Both the position numbers and the translations under genes were made by a program. The notes under the pieces were generated by a model, which saw only the letters and a list, made by a program, of their open reading frames with translations, did no database searches and had not been told where the DNA came from. A stretch of DNA of 64,000 bases, from contig NC_091138.1 of the NCBI RefSeq assembly GCF_041381155.1, positions 17,547,255-17,611,254 on the forward strand. Direction: 5' to 3'. The DNA comes from Argopecten irradians (taxonomy: Eukaryota; Mollusca; Bivalvia; Pectinida; Pectinidae). Below are positions 51,613 to 63,509 of the stretch, piece by piece. Positions within the stretch are counted from its first letter, which is position 1. Every line of letters begins with the position of its first letter.

Positions 51613-54600
51613 TGCTGGGACATTTTTATGTTGTATTCACATAACTATATTTGCAATCTTGCATTTTAAAATCATCAGGTATTGGTACTCAAGGTAATTT
51701 TTAGTAAAACATATAGGGATATGGACAATCATTGGGTCAAATATGATACTACCAAAAACTTTGTTCATCTTTGTGGGTGAATTTGTGTTTGGGAATTGTT
51801 CAGGTATTGGTTTTTTTTTTAATTCTTCAATCATAAAATGGTGCAATAAGAGTTACTGTTTTCCTCTTAACCAGACGACTTTATATCAAGTTATTTATTA
51901 TTGTTATTTTGTATGTGAAGATATCTTTTATTTATAGAGACTACTATCAATATATTGAGGACAATGAGAAACACATCACTTTTACTAAGAATTAACCTCT
52001 AGCATATTGCAATGGAGTAATAATCACTTTTATGTGAACTGATAGTGTCTGTTAAAATGTTTTATAATTTAATAATGATATAGATAGGGAAACACTTAAC
52101 ACATTTGTACCATGGAAATTACATCCAGATTCTTAAAGTAATCTTGTCAAATGTTTAGTGACTTATCGGTTTTATGTGACCCGAATTAACACTTACTAGT
52201 TCCATTCTACATTGACTGCCAACGTCAAGGTGGATCATAAATGTTAGAGCTATAGCACGACGAGACACTTTTGAAACATTACGTCATGTCAAAATAACAT
52301 CCGATAAAAAAACGGATGACCAGAGTAGGAAATAAAAGATGGATATACAAGACGAGATGCTCATTGACCTTGAGACCCCTTCATATATCTATACACATTG
52401 CCGTAAATATGATTTCTCTTATGCTTAGCTTACAACATCGAGGTACATGTTTGCTCATAGAGGTTTACGTGCTCAGTGTCATAGCATGGGGTAGCGCGTC
52501 CAAAAACTCAGAACGCAGATCTAGGGCGCTAATAAATAAGTTTTGCAACTGGACGCTATGCGCCCAATCATTGGAATAAAAACGGCTGAACTGAAGTATG
52601 ATAAATTATGGCATGATTATGCAGATAAATATTTGTCATTTTTTGTCTATTTTTGTACATACATGGTTGTGATGTGAATCATTCCGCTTATTTTACATGT
52701 TTATATTTATATATAATCCAATTGTATAACCAATTAACAGTTCTCGTTTAGTTTTTCACTAGTCACACAATAACTACACAAATCTAATTATTATTTTATT
52801 ACACGTTTCTCTTCTTATTTTATGTCATTTGCCATGTGGCACATGTGCTATTAACAAACTAAATTCATAATTCTATGATATTAGCATAATAGTTTCTTGA
52901 AACTAGGACTAAGTATTACTGCACTTTTTGTTGAACTGGCGGGCTGAATTAGTTAATTGGAAATTTCAGGTATAATTTTGTTTGGTTAGTAACTGATACA
53001 ATTATTAATTTATTTTTGCATTCAACGTGAACAGCTTCAATCAAAAGTTTTAAAGCTTAATGCGTCTTCATCATTACGCATGGTGCTTCACACAGAAACC
53101 TATTATGTGTGTCATGTATGACGTACGCTGTGTCTTCCTTGTAATATGATAATAGGTGTATTGGGGTAAGCAGTGCTGTTAAAGTAAATCTATGTATAAT
53201 GGGATGGGTCTAGCAATACTTCTTAGCATAATGATTACATATGTTTTAGTGTCTTTTTTAATTTTTTGTTTCGTAGTTACAGATTGTAGCACTTTTCTAC
53301 GCTTTGCTCATTTCCACTCTAGTTTGAGTTTCGTTATGAAGTCTTATTCCCTCTGGGTAATGGTTATATCATATAGTTTATCATATGTTAATAATAAAAG
53401 AAGCAAAACTATCAAATTCGTTTCTTATTCTTACTGACCCTTACTTACCCATCCGTTCTAGATCACTTCATATGATTTCCGAAGACCGACTTATGCCTCC
53501 CTTGAATGAATGGAGAGCTACTATTTGAGTACCCAATCTTCTTCCGCTTTTCCCGCTACTAAAAGATTTTGTATCCGTCTAAACCATTGAAACTTGTAAT
53601 ACATAAAGCAGCTGAAGCTTTATACAAGTTGCTGTCCTTTAAAAAGGAAAGCAATCCTGGGCGTGCGAAAAGCCTTTTAAAGTATAAGGAACAAAAATTG
53701 TATGTATTTAATAATAATTTTTTTTTATTCAATATAACAATGAGTAAGCTTAAGATATACACTGTAAGTAAAGTGACATTGTTAAGAAACTAAATTTCTA
53801 CTGATATTATCTTTAATACATAACTCGGCAAAAATAAAATACAAAGTCGAATAGACATGAAATATTTGATATAAAATTGTTTGTTTCATTCGGAATGCAA
53901 TTACAGATGGGTTATTTTTTCTTCATGGAATTGTCAAGAGGGATGTTTGTACAATTGAAAACAATAATATCTTTAATTGAAGATTATAAAAAATGGCACT
54001 AGAATTATCATGATCAGTTTTCTGTAAATAAATGATATTGAATAGCACCATCTTAAAAGCTTTTCATACCTTAATATCCCTGCTGTAAATAATCTATATA
54101 AATGAATTTGAGTACATTTTGTATTTGATATAAAAACACCTTGGCACAAAAATAATGGGATTGAAAAATAACAAAATACAAGTTGACTAGTAAAAACTAC
54201 ATAGACTATTACAAACTACATGGTTGTGCAAATTATAAGATCCAAGAATGTAGTAATTTGTTGATTAACTGATGATATCAAAATAAATGTTTCTCTTAAG
54301 AAGTTGTGTTTTGAAGTATGCTATCGAATATTTTACATATTTTGTGGCTTATGTTCCTACCTTCCACACAACAATGACTGTTTCCTGCAGATCAATCAAA
54401 CAGTTCAAGTGTGCTATAGTTAAAAGCACTAAGGTTAGGGGACCTGTTAGCTGTATAGCATGTTTGGACCGGTGCATTGACCCAAGGAAGCATACATTGC
54501 TGTGAACATAGCAGATCAGAACAGCTGGAATATTTCAAACGTAATCAAATGCCCCATAGCACAGCACAAAATGTGGCTGAAGCGCCCAGGGAACGAGCTC

Positions 54601-55035
54601 AAGTTCAAAAGTCAAACAGGGCCACTGTGAGCTTGACCTCAAGTTCATAAGTTAAATAAGGCAATTAACTCTGAAGCGTTGAAAATATGGCGTTGGAGTA
54701 TGGAAAATCAAATTAACTTCTGATAGCGTTACGTAAAAACAATGGTATCAGCCGTTCTTTTGACTTTTGGAGCATAATGGAATTTCTTGTAAATGCATCT
54801 TAGTCATAAGTATATCCACTGCAAAATAAGTTTAAAACATTAGCAAGTTTGGCACTGTATTATAATTACAGCTGCAGTTTTCAATAGATCGTATGATTCT
54901 TTGAGTTTCAAAGCGGTGTCTTTAATCACAAAATAGGCGAGAAATGATGGGGCATCAACACAGAAAGTGACGAGAGAATTGTAGATAATAAATATACAGA
55001 AAAAAACAACTAGCTTTTTGAAATCACGTATGTAT

Positions 55036-57011
55036 TTATTGCCTCACACACTGGTAACTGCCAGGGCCTTGGTAGACCATTCCTCTTTTGCTGGCGACCA
55101 AGGTGTCTGGTGCCGTCAGGATGTCGGGAGCAGACGATACGAACTTACAGACCAATCCAGCTCCACATTCACAATGGCCGTTCATCTTAGCAAACACATT
55201 GCAATGGTCGTTCAGCTGTTTGTAGCTCTCGCAATATCCTTAAACAAGAAGAATGTTTTTTTCTTTTTGTTCTCTCAAATATGTTTTAAGAATTTTAAAA
55301 GAACTACAAAATAACACAATATAAACTCCATGATGCCTCTTTTTAATTTAAGTACCAAGTACATGTATATATGTTTTCTCTGGGTTTTCGCTTTCCTCTG
55401 TCCCTTCTTAAAATACCTTTTGTTAATAACACGTAAAACAATACAAAAAAGACAAATAAATACCAAGATAAGTTATTGTTTTAAACAAATAAATGTGTTT
55501 CTGATATGCTCTCTACTGTTGACCCATCTGTCCAAAATCAAAACTAGGTCCGACATTTCCGTTCCTGGTGTCTCTTTTTTTTACGAAAGCCCATTGGACT
55601 CAGTTGATAGAATAAAAAGAATGTCCGCATTATTAGGCGAAACTTGCGTATTTTGTGAATCTTCAAAGTGTTCCGCGTGAAAACGAAATAACTTCGTGTA
55701 ATAATGATGATTTCGCTTAATACAATAAAAAAAACAACCTTTTTCCCGTCTACCAAAGTAAGCCCAATCGGCCTAATTACAGTTCTTCACCGCCCGCGTG
55801 TTTTCTTCTATGGAAGAACTCAAATTTCAACGTCCAATGACCTTTCGTCCTACAAACGCCATAGCTTTGTGTCTACCATGGTTTTAATTTCACGCTTTAC
55901 CTATTCTATACATTAATTTAGCAGTTATCTTAAATACAGAGAAATGTAGTTATGGATTTAAGATAAATCTGTCAATTTTTGTTCCCTATATAATGCAACA
56001 TTTTAGAAAAGAAATAGTAAATTAATTTCTTGTTGTATGAACTTTTAGTGGATACGAAACAGAAGCAATGGTGAATCGACCCACCTCCTTGGTGCATTAA
56101 GGACAAATCTAGGGGCAAAGACATCTGAGCAAGGTCCTGTCTTTTACGGCTCATAATCAAGGGTCCTTCATGGTAGTAACAGCATTCATTAGTGCCACAC
56201 TGGTCATCACGGGTGCAGCTCGTCTTCAATAAAGTAATAATTCTTGTCAAGAAGTAGCATACATTATTGCATATACAAGGAATCCCTACTATGTAAAAGA
56301 TAACTAGGAAGCGGAAATGACATCTGTAAACTCGAGGAGATAGAAAAAAAACCAATTTCCTTTAAAGGCCCACTACCTTTCCGGAGAAAATATATATCGA
56401 TGACCTAAGATGAGAATATAACATGAAGCTTATGCAAGTTTTCCTGCGTAATATATGATAACAGTTGGGTTTCATTTCGCTGTTTTGCCTTCTGGTGTTG
56501 TGGTAATCAACTACCGCGCGGTATTTAGGACGACGGCGGGAAACATAAGACGACCCGCGTAATGAAAGTTACCATTTTATTTATTTGAATTATTGTTTCG
56601 TAGGTGATGATAAGTGTAATATTAACTTACCGTTCATAACTTTTGCGACTCTATAAAATTATCGATCTCGTTTAACATTTCAAGTTTCAAAATTAAAAGC
56701 CGTTTCGGAAAGGTAGTGGGCCTTTAAATAGAACAAGGAGTAAGACAGCATAGTTGATTGTGCTTTTGAAGTTTTGCAAGAACAGCAACCACATTGCGAT
56801 TAGAAGGGAAATGTTCACTTGCTTAGAATATCGGAGGAGGGAATAAGTACTTCGGTAAGGAAAATGCCGAAATGTATTAGTTTTGTACTACAGTGTGTCT
56901 TTATACAGAAGTAACTCGTTTGGCATGTTTGCGATAAATTGAAAAGAACCTTACCCTTGCCGAGACGAGGACCATGCACAGACTCAGGATAACGGCCAAT
57001 TCCTTAAACAT
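55036..57011 (-). CDS. Secreted ten-cysteine prokineticin/colipase-like protein, 3 exons
   Basis: Exons 56955-57011 (signal peptide MFKELAVILSLCMVLVSA), 56085-56223 and 55036-55238 join in phase (0 then 1) to 132 aa. The mature part has exactly ten Cys at 22, 28, 33, 34, 68, 78, 88, 90, 96 and 129: C-x5-C-x4-CC-x33-C-x9-C-x9-C-x-C-x5-C-x32-C. C-x5-C-x4-CC, then x9, then C-x-C is the prokineticin/astakine (colipase-fold) arrangement, with longer loops here. The N-terminal AVIT motif of vertebrate prokineticins is absent; invertebrate astakine-type cytokines also lack it (family knowledge). A KRQ basic site lies at about 46-48. A signalling role is likely but receptor and function are unknown; other ten-Cys secreted peptides use this fold too. 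A MITE sits in intron 1. Confidence 0.82.
56366..56723. mobile_element. TTAA MITE with AGGCCCACTACCTTTCCGGA ends
   Basis: Starts AGGCCCACTACCTTTCCGGA, ends TTCGGAAAGGTAGTGGGCCT, with TTAA at 56362-56365 and 56724-56727. 358 bp, non-coding, inside intron 1 of the ten-cysteine gene. A third sequence family with TTAA sites in this window. Confidence 0.88.
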
Positions 57012-58265
57012 TGTTGGTGTTTTACTGAACAGTTATCTCGTAAGTGTGACAATGAATTCAGTTCTTTATGTTCTTCAGTTCTTAAACGTGACTGAAGGTC
57101 ATACGACTGATAAGGATTCCTGTGGGTTGGCAGATCGGTACATGGGGCACTCTACGGGAGACGATCATAACCTAGTAAATGGATAAAGGGTTAGGGGTTT
57201 GTTTGGGACTAAATGAGATAAACCAATATGCGATTTACATCTTTATGTATTGTTGTTTATTTATATTGGTTGCATTGACAAAATGGCGTTCTTTCGGGAA
57301 CAACTTTTGACTTCAATAAGTATAATGCAAATTGAATAAATAGTACAAAACAGTCCTCTAATGTTACATTTTGAATTATTGATCCGGACAATTAACAATC
57401 TCCTTTCTTTTGTCGTATTATCAGTATGTATGTTATTGAGATGATTAACGATAACTGCATGTTTGTGAATATGCACTACAAAAGGATTTACTACTCCACG
57501 AAAACGACCGACAACGACGATATGTGCTTCTCCACAGCTAACGATCACTCAAACGGTGTATTTGATAAGGCAAGACTCTACCTATACATTGACGTGTCAT
57601 GGAGTAGTGAACCAAATTAAGGACATAAGAAGGAATCTTAAGACGAGTTACAAATGAGTGATGTTCTGGAGAGCTCTTAAAGGACAGCACCGATTCTTGT
57701 CAATGAAAAATGAACGACGACTGGAAAGGCTGCATCATCTGCAAGAGAAGGAACAAACAAACACTATTCACCTTGGACAAATGTTCTCTTTTAATCAAGG
57801 AAACAGAAATACAAATGCATAAAGCTCCGAGACATACTCCATTTACGAGTGATTTCATAATTAGACATTGCCCATTAAAAATATCATATTTGCAGAATAA
57901 AGCTATGGGTAGTATACTGGTCAATAATCCAATAGTATATATAGTCAGTTATTAACCCATAAAAAGCCAAATGTATATAGTCGGTTCACTAAGATATATA
58001 GGGGGCGAGGGCTTAGCTCTCCGTCAATCATTTGAGGGATATTTTCTGTCAAGGGGTGCGATACAAATATTCTCGTGCAAGAATGTCGTTGCGCTACTTA
58101 TAGAAATGCATTACAAGTATTAGTTCGTTTGTATGTTGGTTCTCTAGCATTTACATATGATAAATGATCTCTTATAAATGATTGCAGGGACTCTAATGTC
58201 ATCATCTTCAATCTACCTGAATAAAAAAAAATGTGACTCTGTAAATAGACAAGAGGAGGATCGAA
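57012..58265. other. Region upstream of the ten-cysteine gene; an unassigned short ORF at 57710-57955
   Basis: This should hold the promoter and 5' UTR of the minus-strand gene. A plus-strand frame at 57710-57955 (81 aa) begins MNDDWKGCIICKRRNKQTLF and has a CxxC pair. It might be the start of the decayed LINE ORF1 further right, or chance. 57426-57620 is open without a recognised domain. I make no functional call. Confidence 0.3.
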
Positions 58266-59190
58266 GGAACTTTTAGTAGCTGATTCTATTGGTGTTTTAA
58301 ATTTGGACATGACTTCAATTTTAGATGAGGACGGCCCGACCCAACTAACAAAAAAAACAAGACCTTTGAAAATCATCATGAATAATAAGACACAACGAAA
58401 AAACCTACTAGAAAATTCCAGACAAATCAAAGACAAAGCTCCAAGAGAATTCAAAAAGGTCATCATGATCCGCGATCTGACTATCGAACAGCGTGAAGTC
58501 AGGAAAAGAAAATTCGAAATAAAAAGAGTACAAGCTTATGAATCCAACTCCAATGAAGATCAGGTGGATGTCGAAGATATAAATGCGCCAAACACAGATA
58601 TAATATCGAGTCATCGAATGACGACAAGGGGGAGTATTTGCCTTATCAGGCGTTCTCCAAACACGACGTCATTATGACGTCTAATCAAATGAATACACTT
58701 TAGTATACAGCCAAGACACTATTCGGGATAGCAACGCCCCGACTTCTCCAGTCGTGGATAGAGCATAGGAAACTACTTTTATGGAGGCTTTTGATACAGT
58801 AACAATTGCAAATGACAAAAACAATCGTCCATCGACCATTCTTGTTTTTTACTCAAACATTGACACTTTAACCCCAAGCAAGCTAATAGAATTAGAACAA
58901 ATAATTGCTCAGAAATCACAAGATGTTATTGGATTAACAGAAATATTTCCAAAGTCATCATCTATAGTATACGAAGAACTATACAACTTGGCGGGTTATG
59001 ATTCCTTTAGGAATTTTAACCAAATCAATCCTTCAAGCAAATCCAGTACATATGCCGGTTGAATTTGACGAACATGTTTGGTGTAGTATAAAACTATTGA
59101 AACGAACTGCTTCCTCGTCTCTACTTGAGGGTTTCTCACTCAAGTCTAAAATACTGGGTTGTGATCACAGATCATCTGATTAGCCAATTA
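58266..59190 (+). mobile_element. Decayed non-LTR retrotransposon fragment (ORF1 end and endonuclease start)
   Basis: 58303-58677 encodes TRPLKIIMNN, then FKKVIMIRDLTIEQREVRKR, which resembles the RNA-binding ORF1 of CR1/L2-type LINEs. 58781-59062 gives ILVFYSNIDTLTPSKLIELE and DVIGLTEIF, like the start of an apurinic-type endonuclease; a shifted frame then gives FDEHVWCSIKLL. No reverse transcriptase follows. Truncated next to the opposing LINE. Confidence 0.7.
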
Positions 59191-59429
59191 TTGGAAAGAA
59201 TAACTCAACGCCTCAATACAAATTCATACATATAATTCTGGTTCTGCAGATACAGAGTCACAATGTGTAATCACACTCTCTGTCACTCTAATTACTGTAC
59301 AATTCTCAATTCTCAATTTCTTTATTAGTTTAAGCTTTACAACTTATTACTGGTATATAAAAACACAATTCAGTTATCATATTATGTAATAGTGTAACAT
59401 GTAAACTCTCATACAATAATACTACATTG

Positions 59430-59545
59430 CACATTCACACACACATACACACACACACCCATTTTAACACGTACGGACGTACGCACGCACACACGCACCC
59501 TCACACACACGCACGCACGCACACACGCGCACCCTTACACGCCTT
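59430..59545. repeat. CA/CG-rich microsatellite in the LINE 3' region
   Basis: Imperfect (CA)n with cacgcacgcac variants. It keeps a short frame open (59427-59612) that is compositional only. Confidence 0.85.
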
Positions 59546-59770
59546 CTCATACATATACAGTCTCACACTCTCTCACTCATCCATATACAGCATCATGGCT
59601 TATTCTTTCTAGTTTCTAATTCTTAATTAATAATTATCAATGTACATGTCTGAATGAATTGTCTTCTACGAAAATCATTTAATTGGTAGGAGAGTGAAAA
59701 GGACTGTTCACTTAAACAATTATAACAGCAATCGCAAATTAAAGTTACAAACTTTAAGATAGTATTTAAT

Positions 59771-61972
59771 CTAAACATTTTCCCGGCGCTTAAATGCTAA
59801 GTGTAAATATTTGCCAAGATTATGAAGTTCTTTGACATTATTCACGGATAATAATTGAACAAGTTTAAAAACACTAGATTTACGCAAGTAGTATGGTTTA
59901 ATATATTTTTTCCGAATATCTGAATAAAATGGACATCTTAATATAAAATGAAACTCGTCTTCCACTTCGTTTTTGTTACAAAAAGTACATGTTCTATTTT
60001 CTCTCGGAGTGTTGATATATCTTCCGCTTTCAATTTTTAGATTATGTGATGACATTCTTATTCTAGAAATACACTTCTTATATCGTTGTTCAATAGGTTT
60101 CTTAAGATAATACTGTAGATCAAAATTATCTACTAAATGCTGATATAAAAAGCCCCTAGAGGAATTACTGATATCACTTGTCAGGTCTTGAAAATATATA
60201 AGATAAAATTTGTTTTCAATCATCTTGTATATTGTTTTCCCATCTAAATAACTATTATAAAGGTATCCTAAGCCTAACCTATCTAATTCTGATTTTATAT
60301 TTACAATCCAATTGTCGTTGCTAGACTGTCTATTTTCGTAACAGGCTTTCAGAATGCAGTTTTCGGTGTTTTTGACTTTAACCCAATATTTCAAAATTTT
60401 TAATTTTCTTTTATTTTGTAATGATAATCTTCCTAGTTCACAATACACCATATCATGACAAGTCTTTTTACCTACACCTAAAATATTTTTGCAAAAGTTC
60501 GAGTGTACCCTCTCGACATCTTGTGCCTTGTGAAATCCCCATATTTCACTAGCATAGCCTAAAACACTGGCCACGTATGTATCAAAAACTGAGCATAATG
60601 TCTCTGCATTGAAATAATTATTTTTCATTTTATTCATAATTCTGAAATAAGCCTTCCTTCCCTTTTCGGCTACATGCTTTTGTGTTTTATTCAATTTACC
60701 ATTGAAATTAAACAGCATTCCAAGGTAATTAAATTCATTTACAATTTCGATTTCGTTATTGTTGTAAAACCATTTCTCATTTTCTCTAACATGACCACCA
60801 TTTCTAAAAATCATAATTTTCGTTTTTTGAATATTAAGTGTAAGCTTCCATTTATCATTGTACTTCTGCAATGCATCTAACAATGATTGCAGGGCACTTG
60901 GCGATTCGGCTAACAAAACAGAATCATCCGCGTACATTAGTAAAAATATAGTAATCATGCGTAATTCAATTGATGGACAATTTTCATTTATGAAGTTAAT
61001 TTCACAATCATTTACAAAAAAACTGTACAAAATCGGTGACAATATTTCGCCTTGAAAGAGTCCGATTCTATTAGGGAAATAATCTGAAACATGACCTTCG
61101 TATCTAACACATGATTTGACATTATCATACAGCGATTTTATAATTTTTAGTAGTTTTCCTGGTATTCCCTGTTTAATTAATTTGCTCCAAAGGTGACTTC
61201 TATCAATCAAATCGAAAGCTTTTTTATAATCTACAAAACAGCAATACAGACGATTTTTATTTTTTAAAGCTCTATTAATTAATGATTGGAGAACAAAGAT
61301 TGCATCCACTGTTGAACAACCTTCTTTAAAACCGAACTGTGCGTCAGTAATGACGTTATTTTCTTTATCCCAATTTAAAAGTCGTCTATTTAAAATAGAT
61401 GTAAATAGTTTACCCATACAGCTAACCAACGTGATACCTCTATAGTTACATGTTTTATTGAAATCGCCATTTTTGTAAATAGGTATTATATTACCACGTG
61501 ACCACATCTCTGGGAAAAATCCAGAGTCATATATTTTTGTGAATAGGTCTGTTAAATGAGGAATGAGAATGTCCTCAAAGTCTAAGAAAAGTTCATTTAA
61601 AATACCATCTTCCCCACAGCTTTTATTCCGATTGATATTTCGAATAGCGATGTGGACTTCGTCTTCTGTAATCGGTTTATCCAATTCGTCGAAGACAGTG
61701 GATTCTACGTCATCGCCTAAGCGACCTTGGTTAACAATGCCATCGTTACCCCCTCCTAACATTTTAAAATGTTCCACAAAATCTTCCATATTGATATTTG
61801 ACCGAGGTATTTGACTAGGCCCTTTTGAAAAATACTTATAAAAATGTTTCGGGTTAGATTTTCTTAAAGTTTCCATCATGTTACCTTCTTGAAGTTTGTA
61901 TTTCCTTTTAAGTCTACATTCTAGTTTCTTATATCGTTTTTTTCTTATCGATAAGTGTTGAGTGATTTTCAA
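59771..61972 (-). CDS. LINE reverse transcriptase ORF (733 codons), 5' end displaced by frameshift
   Basis: RNA-dependent DNA polymerase of a non-LTR element. Visible motifs in order: KSCGEDGILNELF, IIPIYKNGDFNKTCNYRGIT, AQFGFKEGCSTVDAIF, CCFVDYKKAFDLIDR (catalytic Asp), GLFQGEILSPILYSFF and the LLMYADDSVLL catalytic box near residue 350. A C-terminal cysteine/histidine motif CTFCNKNEVEDEFHFILRCP matches the zinc-binding tail of many LINE polymerases. The open frame starts at an internal Met: the upstream linker continues in another frame after a 7-A run near 61942, so this is the distal part of one original ORF shared with the endonuclease. All catalytic motifs appear intact. Confidence 0.88.
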   Translation of the reverse strand: MKITQHLSIRKKRYKKLECRLKRKYKLQEGNMMETLRKSNPKHFYKYFSKGPSQIPRSNINMEDFVEHFKMLGGGNDGIVNQGRLGDDVESTVFDELDKPITEDEVHIAIRNINRNKSCGEDGILNELFLDFEDILIPHLTDLFTKIYDSGFFPEMWSRGNIIPIYKNGDFNKTCNYRGITLVSCMGKLFTSILNRRLLNWDKENNVITDAQFGFKEGCSTVDAIFVLQSLINRALKNKNRLYCCFVDYKKAFDLIDRSHLWSKLIKQGIPGKLLKIIKSLYDNVKSCVRYEGHVSDYFPNRIGLFQGEILSPILYSFFVNDCEINFINENCPSIELRMITIFLLMYADDSVLLAESPSALQSLLDALQKYNDKWKLTLNIQKTKIMIFRNGGHVRENEKWFYNNNEIEIVNEFNYLGMLFNFNGKLNKTQKHVAEKGRKAYFRIMNKMKNNYFNAETLCSVFDTYVASVLGYASEIWGFHKAQDVERVHSNFCKNILGVGKKTCHDMVYCELGRLSLQNKRKLKILKYWVKVKNTENCILKACYENRQSSNDNWIVNIKSELDRLGLGYLYNSYLDGKTIYKMIENKFYLIYFQDLTSDISNSSRGFLYQHLVDNFDLQYYLKKPIEQRYKKCISRIRMSSHNLKIESGRYINTPRENRTCTFCNKNEVEDEFHFILRCPFYSDIRKKYIKPYYLRKSSVFKLVQLLSVNNVKELHNLGKYLHLAFKRRENV

Positions 61973-61996
61973 TCGATTTACATTTATTATAATCTT

Positions 61997-63170
61997 TTAA
62001 AGCATTTTTGTATTCGATGTAGTTCTTTTTACATTGATCTGAAAACCAGGGTTTGTCTTCTTTATCATTTCAGTATTTCCTTTGCCCATCATTTGGCAAA
62101 AACTTTTTACAGATTTTACGTCACAATTTGGCAAGACGACTTCACTAATCATACCAGAAAAGATGTCAATACAGTTATCAACATCCTCTTTAGAGTTAAA
62201 AGACATATTACAAACTTCATGTAAATTTGCTACTATATCTAACAAACCATCTGCTATAACGTGATTATTTTCAATGTTCCATTTGATATTTCTGAAAACT
62301 TTCCCAGAATAGGGTTTAACATTATCTTTTGCAACAGTATCTTTACCAACTGAAAGACTGCAATCAATCTTAAAAGAGATTGGAGAATGATCTGACAAAG
62401 TATTAAATTCACCTGAGGTAAACGATCGTATGGACGACATACATCCACAATCTACTAGTAGGTAATCAATTAGACTTGCTCCATTAGTGGTAAAAAATGT
62501 AAAATTTCCTTGTTTATCATCCTGATGGCGGCCATTTACAATGCGCATGCCCGCAGACTTACATAAGGCGATCAGTTTTCTACCAAATGAGTTTATAGTT
62601 TTGTCCATATTGTTACGCTCTTCTATATCATTATCATTATCGTAGTTCAAATTGTTTGTATTTTCTAACCTACCTAATCCGTCGTTAACAATATAATCTG
62701 TTCGCAAACCCGTTCGGGCGTTAAGATCACCCATGACAAAAACGTTACCATTTGTTTTGTAACTCGCTATAGACTCTTCAAGTTGATGGAATAGATCTAT
62801 TTCCCGATTCTGATAAAAAAAACACTGTTTTCTGGAGGGAAGTAGCAAAAACATAGGTAAAATGGCTCAGGTAAGGCTTTGAATTTTAACCAAAAAATAC
62901 AATCATTCAATTTTTCGACAATCTGTATGTTTGGACAATATTTGATTTTATAGAAAATAACCACACCGCCTCCTTTACCCGTGGTTCTTGGAAAAATATG
63001 AGAAAAATAACCAGGTAATGATATGACATCATTGCTGGAAATCCAGCATTCAGATAAACAAATAATATCATGCTTATACACAATTTTAAGAAAATCATTA
63101 TCTTTCAATTTGTAACCGAGTCCTTTACCAATGTTCCATGAAAGGATTGATAACTCATCACTCTCCTCTG
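61997..63170 (-). pseudogene. LINE apurinic-type endonuclease domain, broken into frames
   Basis: EEP-family nuclease that nicks target DNA for target-primed reverse transcription. Fragments: LSILSWNIGKGLG (near 63150), IICLSECWISS with TGKGGGVVIFY (frame 62797-63108), then GDLNARTG and DHSPISFKI in 61997-62854. A shift occurs at an 8-A run (minus strand) near 62820 and another near 62070, after which the linker continues in a third frame. The Asn, Glu, Asp/Asn and Asp-His catalytic signatures are all visible, so decay is recent or the shifts are sequencing errors at homopolymers. Confidence 0.8.
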
Positions 63171-63509
63171 GATCCTATCTGTTGTCTTGTTGTCCGTGTG
63201 TGTGACGCCGTTGGTGCCATGGCCTTTGGTTTCCTCTGTCAATGTTTTGCTCCGGGTATGTTGCATGGTTAAGATTCTGGTGACTATGCAATACTTTCCT
63301 AGGCGAAACATGGCCATTCTGTCTGTCCGATGCCACATGTCGATTGGTGGAGGGAGGGGGTTGGTTACTTCCATTTCCGGTGGAAGTAGTGGGCCTGTCG
63401 TTTCCAGATCTGTTTGTTGTTGTGTATGTCTTGTTATGTTGTGAGTAATTGGTGCTGAGTCCTTCGTGGCCATTTTTGGGCGGATGATGTTCAATGTACT
63501 GTCTACCAT

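Larger units (their letters stand above)
46982..55035. other. AT-rich 3' UTR and intergenic region, no convincing gene
   Basis: Starts with the MFSD6-like 3' UTR; candidate AATAAA signals are near 47338, 47661 and 47731. Short open frames occur (for example 50179-50445, 52316-52579, 54287-54505) without domain, signal peptide or matching splice sites. A 36 bp direct duplication 'aattgatgaaaatattggtt' lies at 49705-49776. Two TA-flanked MITEs lie inside (48864 and 51436). Confidence 0.5.

Noticed and set aside
52316..52579. 87-codon ORF in the 8 kb gap
   Set aside because: No homologue recognised, no signal peptide and no splice context; length is within chance expectation.
54287..54505. 72-codon Cys-containing ORF as a small secreted peptide
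   Set aside because: Cysteine spacing matches no family I recognise and the N-terminus is not a clear signal peptide; not supported.
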